From IMG/VR virus record IMGVR_UViG_3300027741_000022, positions 62,001-126,000 of that record: DNA of 64,000 bases; one strand, given 5' to 3'. Under the pieces are notes generated by a model. That model had not been told where the DNA came from. It searched no databases and saw nothing but the letters and a program-made list of their open reading frames with translations. The stretch comes from a virus. This document shows, piece after piece, positions 58,415-64,000 of the stretch. Within the stretch, counting starts at the first letter, position 1; the number at the start of each line of letters is the position of its first letter. The translations under genes and the position numbers were made by a program.

Positions 58415-58687
58415 GGGAGCGTAGACCAACGGCAGAGTCAAAGGACTTGATATTAAATTGAGTGCTTAAAGAGAAATCTTTAATGTAGAATCGCTTAAAT
58501 TCGGTGAAAGCTTAACTGCCAATACCGAGCCAAGCCTAGAAATAGGAAGGTGTAGAGACTTAACAGGCGACACCTAAAGTCGAAAGACAATGGTGAAGAT
58601 AAAGTCCAGACTACAAACCGCAAGGGTAGTGAAAACTATAGTAGTAAGAAAATCCTTCAAGTACGAGTTCGAATCTCGTCGCTCCTA
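58415..58687 (+). tRNA. tRNA-Leu-like (UAA) split by a group I intron
   Basis: Exon 1 is 58415-58448 and exon 2 is 58649-58687. The joined RNA has acceptor GGGAGCG/CGCTCCT with discriminator A, anticodon stem AAGGA/TCCTT with loop CTTAAAA (anticodon UAA) and T arm ACGAG-TTCGAAT-CTCGT. The variable loop is only 5 nt, while bacterial tRNA-Leu normally has a long arm, so the amino-acid identity is uncertain. Confidence 0.8.
58449..58648 (+). ncRNA. group I intron in tRNA-Leu-like gene
   Basis: The 200-nt insert is close to the tRNA-Lys intron in the core (CAATACCGAGCCAAGCC, GGTGTAGAGACTTAACAG, AAGTCCAGAC) and ends in G. It interrupts the anticodon after U34, as in the classic cyanobacterial tRNA-Leu(UAA) intron. 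No frame is inside. Confidence 0.93.
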
Positions 58688-58733
58688 CTGTCATCGATGT
58701 TAATTTAATTTATTCACTAACTAACTAAAACTC

Positions 58734-59094
58734 GGGGACGAATTTGGTATCGACTGGATAAAAAGATTTATAATTGCATGTCGGAGTTAGTCGATGGCTC
58801 CGTTAAAAATCGACTAAAGCCTTAACCGGCACTGTTAATTACGCAATGGCTGCCTGATAAAAAGGGCTACCACGGATTTAGGAAGCTACTGTAGGATGCG
58901 TCCTAATAATTCGTCGTCAAATCCTACTGGTTTTCTGATGGTCAACTTATCAGAAAATGAGAAAATAGGTTGAGAGGTTTTAAAGACTTTTGTTTATTGT
59001 AGTCTTTAAGGTCTTATTGAACAATAAGCCAAACATGTGAAGAAGTTATATTTTGATTTATCTCAGGACAGGAGTTCAACTCTCCTCGTCTCCA
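58734..59094 (+). ncRNA. ssrA: tmRNA
   Basis: The 361-nt RNA starts GGGGACGAATTTGGTATCGA, as tmRNAs do, and ends CAGGAGTTCAACTCTCCT, then CGTCTCCA, pairing with GGGGACG to close the tRNA-like domain. The inner frame ends in GTT-AAT-TAC-GCA-ATG-GCT-GCC-TGA-TAA, giving a tag tail VNYAMAA like the bacterial NYALAA; with GCC as the likely resume codon the tag would be ALTGTVNYAMAA. Several pseudoknot-like arms follow. CCA is not encoded. It would rescue stalled ribosomes during infection. Confidence 0.93.
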
Positions 59095-59099
59095 CTTTC

Positions 59100-59143
59100 A
59101 ATCATCCCACTGTCTTGTGTTAGACAGTGGGATGATTGTTTTT
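59100..59143 (+). terminator. strong intrinsic terminator after tmRNA
   Basis: AATCATCCCACTGTC and GACAGTGGGATGATT are perfect 15-bp arms with an 8-nt loop, followed by GTTTTT. Confidence 0.95.
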
Positions 59144-59150
59144 AAACACT

Positions 59151-59384
59151 ATGAAAAACAAAAAGTTACTTAAAACATTTGATGGCGGTGAAACTACCGT
59201 ATATCAGGTTTGTTATTATCCTTCATCTCGTAGTGTTTATTTCAACGAGAAGCCAAACAAAAAACAACTATTAAACATTGCTGAAAAGTATTTTGAAATA
59301 ACTTCAGAAGAAGAAATAGCCCAGATAGATGAAAATTTTAGCGTCATTGAAGTCAAAGTTTTTAATTTGTATTCACCCCAGTAA
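59151..59384 (+). CDS. hypothetical protein
   Basis: ATG 59151 is preferred; the upstream part of the frame lies in the terminator. The 77-residue protein has a beta N-terminus and a helical centre. No family is recognised. Confidence 0.55.
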   Translation: MKNKKLLKTFDGGETTVYQVCYYPSSRSVYFNEKPNKKQLLNIAEKYFEITSEEEIAQIDENFSVIEVKVFNLYSPQ

Positions 59385-59389
59385 TTATC

Positions 59390-60022
59390 ATGAAAATTGC
59401 AGCCCGAAAACTTATGAGTTCTTTTGAAAAGATTCCACTTTTCTTTGAAGAAGCAACCATAAAGACTGAGGAAGAAACTATAGATGCTGTGATAGTTCAC
59501 AGCAAGTCTGATGATGTCCCAGATTGGTTTATCGCTACTGAAGAGCCCCGCTTTTATAGCGAAGATTACAAGGGTGTAAATGATTTAATACTTGAATGTA
59601 TTGATGGAGGCATGATAGAGGTCACTAGACTCGTCCACGGTAGTGAATGTATTGATGATTATTTGTTTGACCCAATTTCTAAAATTATAGTATATTTTTC
59701 TCAAGATGATCATCATGAAGATCCTGTTGATGTTAGTATTTTAAATAATGAAGAAAAGAATAAGTTGTTCCAAGATTATTCTTGTTATGCTTATGAGCAA
59801 GAAGTTGTTTTACCGAAAATTATTTACGACGAAGTGCTAAATTCATTGTCAATAAAAGATATCATAGAATTCAAAGAATACTTTAGAGAGAATTGTTCTG
59901 GTCTTGATGATATGCGCCCGAGATATAATTCGGAAGGTAAATTGACCGAATCAAAAGCAAGTCAAGAGGATCGTGAAAATTTCGAAAAATATTTTGATAA
60001 GATCTTGGCTTTGTATGTTTAA
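59390..60022 (+). CDS. hypothetical protein
   Basis: The 210-residue acidic protein (KIAARKLMSSFEKIPLF...) starts 5 nt after the previous gene. No family is recognised. Confidence 0.65.
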   Translation: MKIAARKLMSSFEKIPLFFEEATIKTEEETIDAVIVHSKSDDVPDWFIATEEPRFYSEDYKGVNDLILECIDGGMIEVTRLVHGSECIDDYLFDPISKIIVYFSQDDHHEDPVDVSILNNEEKNKLFQDYSCYAYEQEVVLPKIIYDEVLNSLSIKDIIEFKEYFRENCSGLDDMRPRYNSEGKLTESKASQEDRENFEKYFDKILALYV

Positions 60023-60039
60023 ATCTAAGGAGAATCATC

Positions 60040-60609
60040 ATGAGCACAACAATTGATATGCCAAGTTGGTTCAAATACACATACGATGACTTCATAGAGA
60101 AGAACTCGGAGGTTTGGACTTACATAAAAGAAAAACTTAAATTCGAAGAAATGATTGAGCTATATGCTATTTGTAAAGCAGAAAAAGAAATAACTGATGG
60201 TTTGTTTGAGATTGTTTTTGAACAATTTCACATGTATGAAGATGATATAAACAATTTTGTTAAAAGCAATAAGTATAAACTTCTTTCGTTCAATAAAGAA
60301 ACAGCCGATCTTGTTGGTGCTTGTGTTAAGAAAAATAATATAGCACAGGTTGTAGAAGAAGACTTGAAAAATTTGAATGAAATTGAAGAAAAGCTAAGAA
60401 GCTATGAGAAATCTTTTGGAATTAAATTTGATTTTGTTGATTTTGAATGTCTAAATAAAGCAAAAAAAATTGGCAAGTTTTGGATGCATGAAAAACAGAT
60501 AGTTAATAATGGCGATGTTTATGGTAGCGAGATAAACACGATAATAAATCTTTTTCCAAAAACGTTTGCGTATGTCAAAGAGAATGATTTGGATTGGAAC
60601 TTAGATTAG
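60040..60609 (+). CDS. hypothetical protein
   Basis: The 189-residue helical acidic protein has AAGGAG at the start. No family is recognised. Confidence 0.65.
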   Translation: MSTTIDMPSWFKYTYDDFIEKNSEVWTYIKEKLKFEEMIELYAICKAEKEITDGLFEIVFEQFHMYEDDINNFVKSNKYKLLSFNKETADLVGACVKKNNIAQVVEEDLKNLNEIEEKLRSYEKSFGIKFDFVDFECLNKAKKIGKFWMHEKQIVNNGDVYGSEINTIINLFPKTFAYVKENDLDWNLD

Positions 60610-60617
60610 GCAGGATA

Positions 60618-61088
60618 ATGATTACCATTAATACATTTTGGCATAGCAAAAAAGAAGCATCTTTGATTAGAAAATTAAAGAAAATTCTAACGGAAGATGC
60701 TTCTAAGATCAAAAAGTTTATTGATAGTAAAGCAAAATTTTTACCTCAAAAAGAAACAAACGCCAAACTTCTTGGTTCGTTTGTTAATAAAGAAAAATGG
60801 TGTGAAGAAAATTGGCGAGACACTGGATCGCCTTTAAATAGATCTGAGCGTTGGCATTTGAGGGCATTGCTCAAAAGCTTGTGTTCTACGAATTATGGAG
60901 ATTCTGAAAATCATTGCACTTATATTTTTTGTGTGCACCATAGATCATTTAATGCTGATATTTACGCTTTAAAAGGATTATCGGAAATATTCTGCGAGCA
61001 GACACTAGATTTTTTGCGAGAAAATAATATCAAGATTGAATATCAAATGGAGGATATTCACACCTGTGAATACCAATCAACTAAGTAG
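60618..61088 (+). CDS. hypothetical protein
   Basis: ATG 60618 follows GGCAGG. The 156-residue protein has a long N-terminal helical part and a CTYIFCVHHRSFN segment. No family is recognised. Confidence 0.62.
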   Translation: MITINTFWHSKKEASLIRKLKKILTEDASKIKKFIDSKAKFLPQKETNAKLLGSFVNKEKWCEENWRDTGSPLNRSERWHLRALLKSLCSTNYGDSENHCTYIFCVHHRSFNADIYALKGLSEIFCEQTLDFLRENNIKIEYQMEDIHTCEYQSTK

Positions 61089-61105
61089 TTTCCTCCCGGT
61101 ACGCT
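61088..61105 (+). promoter_or_regulatory. 18-bp phage element, copy 13 (consensus)
   Basis: Exact copy that begins on the last base of the previous stop codon, 40 nt before ATG 61146, which has AAGGAG. Confidence 0.65.
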
Positions 61106-61145
61106 CTGTATGTAGCTGGTTCTATTTTTATAACAAGGAGTTTAT

Positions 61146-61541
61146 ATGTATTACCCCCGAAGCAAGACAACTGATTCTATTCACAGCAAGATCGTGGTTA
61201 TTTGCGAACATCTGAGAACCAATTATAATGCTAAAAAGCATGGTGGTTATAACATCTATTCAGATGATAAGATCGTTGCTGCAACTGACACTTTTGTTCC
61301 CAACGTTGATCTTAGCGTCAAGGTTGGTCAAAATCTTGAGCGTGTTTTTGGTTGCAACTTTAATGGCGAACAGGTAACTTATCATCCTGGTAAGTGGGAA
61401 GATTATCTTGACGATCTTTACGTCAAGGCTCTTGCAATCCGACAGGAAAAGCAACAAGATGAACTGTTGAGGCTTGAGCAGGAAAAGTTGAATTGTGTTA
61501 GCGATGCCAGTGAAGCCGCCAATAATGTTTTTGCCAATTAG
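61146..61541 (+). CDS. hypothetical protein
   Basis: The 131-residue protein (YYPRSKTTDSIHSKIVVICEH...) ends in a charged helix and shows C/G-ended codon preference. No family is recognised. Confidence 0.65.
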   Translation: MYYPRSKTTDSIHSKIVVICEHLRTNYNAKKHGGYNIYSDDKIVAATDTFVPNVDLSVKVGQNLERVFGCNFNGEQVTYHPGKWEDYLDDLYVKALAIRQEKQQDELLRLEQEKLNCVSDASEAANNVFAN

Positions 61542-61555
61542 AAGAAAGCCTAAAA

Positions 61556-62089
61556 ATGAATTTATTTGCAAAAGAAGAAAAACTTGAAAAAGAACTGTCT
61601 GAAGTCAGGTTGGCAATACAAGAACAAGTTAGAACAGCTGGTGAACTACTACTTGATGAAGTTAAAGAAGAAATAAATTCGCTTAAGAATGCAAGTTTTT
61701 ATAATCAAGAAGAAACTATTGAGGTTAATGTAACCTACACAATAAAGAATTTTAAAATTCTTTACAGGGATTTGTTTGATTCAGATATATCATCTGTTGG
61801 TCAGTGTAAAGTAGAAATTAAACAAAAGCTAGGTTTGGGTTTGGGCATACAAGAAGAAGTTAAAAACACAATTGAAAATAATTTTGACGACCACAGGGTG
61901 TTTGAGTGGATTGGAATAAATTCAAAAGAACAAATTGGATGTATTTCTTCCAATACAAAGAAATTTATTGAAATGCATGAAAATTGTAGGCAAGATTTAA
62001 TCAAAAAAGCATCTTCTATTGGGAAGAAGTTAGGATTAACTACAGATGTAGTAAACAGGCTTCTAAAAAGTTATCTGGGGAGTGGATAA
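61556..62089 (+). CDS. coiled-coil hypothetical protein
   Basis: The 177-residue protein starts with a charged helix (EEKLEKELSEVRLAIQEQV) and has a central beta segment. No family is recognised. Confidence 0.62.
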   Translation: MNLFAKEEKLEKELSEVRLAIQEQVRTAGELLLDEVKEEINSLKNASFYNQEETIEVNVTYTIKNFKILYRDLFDSDISSVGQCKVEIKQKLGLGLGIQEEVKNTIENNFDDHRVFEWIGINSKEQIGCISSNTKKFIEMHENCRQDLIKKASSIGKKLGLTTDVVNRLLKSYLGSG

Positions 62090-62168
62090 ATGCAACTATA
62101 AACCGTAACTGATGATGCGGTTAGAGAATTTTAGAGAATGTTTCAATCAAAACCAGTAGGAGAATAAA

Positions 62169-62570
62169 ATGACTGATAAAATTTTTGAAGAATTAGATCA
62201 CATTTGTCATATTGCAGCAAATAAATTAAAGAGTAGACTTGGAGGAGGCAGAGATTTTACTGCTGCTGTTACATTTCGTAATTCTTTTCAAGATTTGAGT
62301 GGACAGACCCCTCTTTGGTCAATAACAATGCCAGACATTGATGGTAGAGAAATACTATTTAAAAAGCCAAATTATGATGAATTGATTGAAGAGTATAACG
62401 GAGAAAAAATAGAAGGTGGATACTACAATCATATTACATTAGACTTAACCGTATTTGGCGACAGTTATTCTGAGTGTTTTGAAGAATTCAAGCAAAAGAT
62501 CAACAATCTCCCAGAAGATGATAGCAGTTACCCAGATTTCAATAGTGGCGACATTATTCAATCTTTTTAA
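62169..62570 (+). CDS. hypothetical protein
   Basis: The 133-residue acidic protein has AGGAG upstream. It has an N-terminal helix and beta-rich middle. No family is recognised. Confidence 0.62.
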   Translation: MTDKIFEELDHICHIAANKLKSRLGGGRDFTAAVTFRNSFQDLSGQTPLWSITMPDIDGREILFKKPNYDELIEEYNGEKIEGGYYNHITLDLTVFGDSYSECFEEFKQKINNLPEDDSSYPDFNSGDIIQSF

Positions 62571-62581
62571 GGAATTTATTA

Positions 62582-62833
62582 GTGGATATCATTGAAATTG
62601 AAAACTTTGTTAAAGATAAAAGAAAAGTTGTAAAAGAATTTTTTGAAAATAATCCCGAAGAAAATGTTTTTACTGTTCTGTTTGAGCTTGTGGACAAGAA
62701 CCTAGATATTATCAACAAGTTCAAAAATGATTGTGAAAAATCTGGCGATGAGAAAGAAAAGGATCAGTTGAAGGATATGATCAAAAAAATGATGGACAGT
62801 GTTGTAAACAGTCTATCTGTTACCGTAGAATAG
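62582..62833 (+). CDS. small helical acidic protein
   Basis: A GTG start follows AAGGA. The 83-residue protein is helical throughout (DIIEIENFVKDKRKVVKEFF...). No family is recognised. Confidence 0.6.
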   Translation: MDIIEIENFVKDKRKVVKEFFENNPEENVFTVLFELVDKNLDIINKFKNDCEKSGDEKEKDQLKDMIKKMMDSVVNSLSVTVE

Positions 62834-62843
62834 AAAGTTAAAA

Positions 62844-63383
62844 ATGACCACAAAAGAAACCATCAGAAATAAGATTCCTTTGCCTAACCATTCTTTGAGT
62901 GATTTGGCTGATTCTTTGGCGACAGCATCAAATATTGCCAAAGGACTAGGAATAGACATTTCGCAAATGGGTGCTTGGAGAAGGGTCATTATCTCCAATA
63001 CTTTGGGACATAGCCCAGTTACTGGTTCTGGTGAATCGCTGCTTGATGCTACCAAAGATGGAGTAAATTACTCTTATTTGTCGTCTCATTATGGAAAAAG
63101 AGCACAGATTTATATGGGAGCATCAACATTATCAGCACCAAGAAAAGATGTAACATTTATTTTGGCTTTTTTCTCAGATCACGATTCTTCCAAAATTCTT
63201 TCAATGTGGAGTTGTGATTCTGATACTATTTGGAAAGAAGTAGAAGAACAAGCAGCTAGAAAAGCTAGAAAAGCTAAATCTAAAACCAAGCCAAAATCAC
63301 AGTTGGCTTATTTTTCTGAGGCATGGCTTCGATCTAAGAAGGGCAAAGGCGCAGAATTAATTTTCAAAAACGAGAATCTTTAA
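62844..63383 (+). CDS. hypothetical protein
   Basis: The 179-residue protein has a helical N-terminus and a basic linker rich in Lys/Ala/Arg (KARKAKSKTKPKSQ). No family is recognised. Confidence 0.62.
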   Translation: MTTKETIRNKIPLPNHSLSDLADSLATASNIAKGLGIDISQMGAWRRVIISNTLGHSPVTGSGESLLDATKDGVNYSYLSSHYGKRAQIYMGASTLSAPRKDVTFILAFFSDHDSSKILSMWSCDSDTIWKEVEEQAARKARKAKSKTKPKSQLAYFSEAWLRSKKGKGAELIFKNENL

Positions 63384-63384
63384 A

Positions 63385-63672
63385 ATGAAACTATACACCG
63401 TAACAGATAACAATATTGTGATTGAGTTTCTGAGTATTCAGCTAACTGATAAGCTTGAAGAAAAGGCAGAAATTATTGCTGCAAAAGGGTGGAAATTTTT
63501 CTTCAAAGAACAAGATAGTCTCACCGTTGTGGCATCTATGAAAGATGGTGTTGAGATTGGCGATAAATATCTTGGTTCCACAAGGATTGTAAAAAAAGAT
63601 GGCAATGTTCGCAAAGAAATCATACTGCTGGTGAATGAGACATTTCACGCAGTTGAAAATTCAGAGGATTAA
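63385..63672 (+). CDS. hypothetical protein
   Basis: The 95-residue alpha/beta protein (KLYTVTDNNIVIEFLSIQL...) starts one base after the previous stop. No family is recognised. Confidence 0.6.
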   Translation: MKLYTVTDNNIVIEFLSIQLTDKLEEKAEIIAAKGWKFFFKEQDSLTVVASMKDGVEIGDKYLGSTRIVKKDGNVRKEIILLVNETFHAVENSED

Positions 63673-63679
63673 AAGACAT

Positions 63680-64000
63680 ATGCCCACAACCAAAACTAAA
63701 ACCAAAACCAAACTTATAACCTTTGCAAATTTAGTAAATAATAAGCGTTACGCCACCATTCTTGCCAATTTAATTGAAGGTAAGATTTCCAAAGAAGAGT
63801 TTTTGAGCAAAGAAATTTATACAAGTATTAAAAAATCAATTCTTCTTGGAAGTTTTGAAGAAGAAAATGATGATCTCAAGCAAATTTCATCAAAGTTTCT
63901 TGAAGTCCTTAAAATAAAAGACAAAGATTCTCTCAAAAAGTTTACTGACAGTGTTAATGATGAATATTTTAGAGAGAACGCAACTGTTGAGAATGCTTTG
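63680..64000 (+). CDS. hypothetical protein (3' end cut by window)
   Basis: The frame opens with a Lys/Thr run (PTTKTKTKTKLITFANLVN) and is still open at the right edge after 107 codons. It is helical and basic at the start. No family is recognised. Confidence 0.6.
   Translation, partial: MPTTKTKTKTKLITFANLVNNKRYATILANLIEGKISKEEFLSKEIYTSIKKSILLGSFEEENDDLKQISSKFLEVLKIKDKDSLKKFTDSVNDEYFRENATVENAL

Noticed and set aside
62090-62168. Possible small gene between 62089 and 62169
   Set aside because: The only ATG there is followed by a stop after three codons, so the gap is left without a gene.

Overview
This is an AT-rich, gene-dense segment of what looks like the genome of a large tailed bacteriophage. 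Most genes are short, lie on the + strand, and are packed with ATGA/TTGA overlaps. The phage signs are rIIA- and rIIB-like genes side by side at the left end, a phage-type sigma factor, a virus-style set of tRNAs plus a tmRNA, introns, an intein and homing endonucleases, and many small zinc-ribbon, helix-turn-helix and membrane proteins. Both ends cut through genes. The host cannot be named from the sequence. The tRNA introns resemble the group I introns of cyanobacterial tRNA-Leu, but that is only a hint.

Layout. 1-4 kb: rIIA/rIIB-like genes. 4-10 kb: a surface-sugar cassette (glycosyltransferase, CapK/PaaK-like adenylating enzyme, and the GDP-fucose genes gmd and fcl), with gmd interrupted by an intein. 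10-20 kb: a ligase-like nucleotidyltransferase, a triple-HTH protein, a MoxR ATPase with a metallopeptidase/VWA partner, a phosphoesterase, a deaminase and the sigma factor. 20-35 kb: many small phage proteins, a DnaJ-like protein, a glycosyltransferase, an ADP-ribosyltransferase-like protein, a receiver-like protein and a MYG1-like protein. 35-38 kb: a QueC-like enzyme facing a minus-strand block with a SPRY-domain protein that has a Thr/Pro/Ala repeat tail. 38-46 kb: small genes, an HNH nuclease, an intron-containing tRNA-Gln, a tRNA-Thr-like gene, a tRNA-Asn with a structured insert in its anticodon loop, a phosphoesterase and a methyltransferase. 46-52 kb: acidic small proteins, an RNase H and a helical-repeat protein. 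52.4-55 kb: a Nop/IS110-C-terminal-like protein followed by about 46 units of a 36-bp dual-spacer repeat, matching a TIGR-Tas locus. 55-59 kb: an HTH protein, a repeat protein, intron-containing tRNA-Lys and tRNA-Leu genes around a PD-(D/E)XK endonuclease, then tmRNA and a strong terminator. 59-64 kb: hypothetical operons.

Expression appears to be organised by an 18-bp element, consensus GTTTCCTCCCGGTACGCT, found 13 times plus one partial copy. Every copy is on the + strand, between genes, roughly 20-70 nt before the start of a gene cluster. It may be a promoter class read with the phage sigma factor. The most notable items are the TIGR-Tas-like locus, three group I introns at the same anticodon position in three tRNAs, the tRNA-like insert in tRNA-Asn, the intein in gmd, and the 18-bp element.
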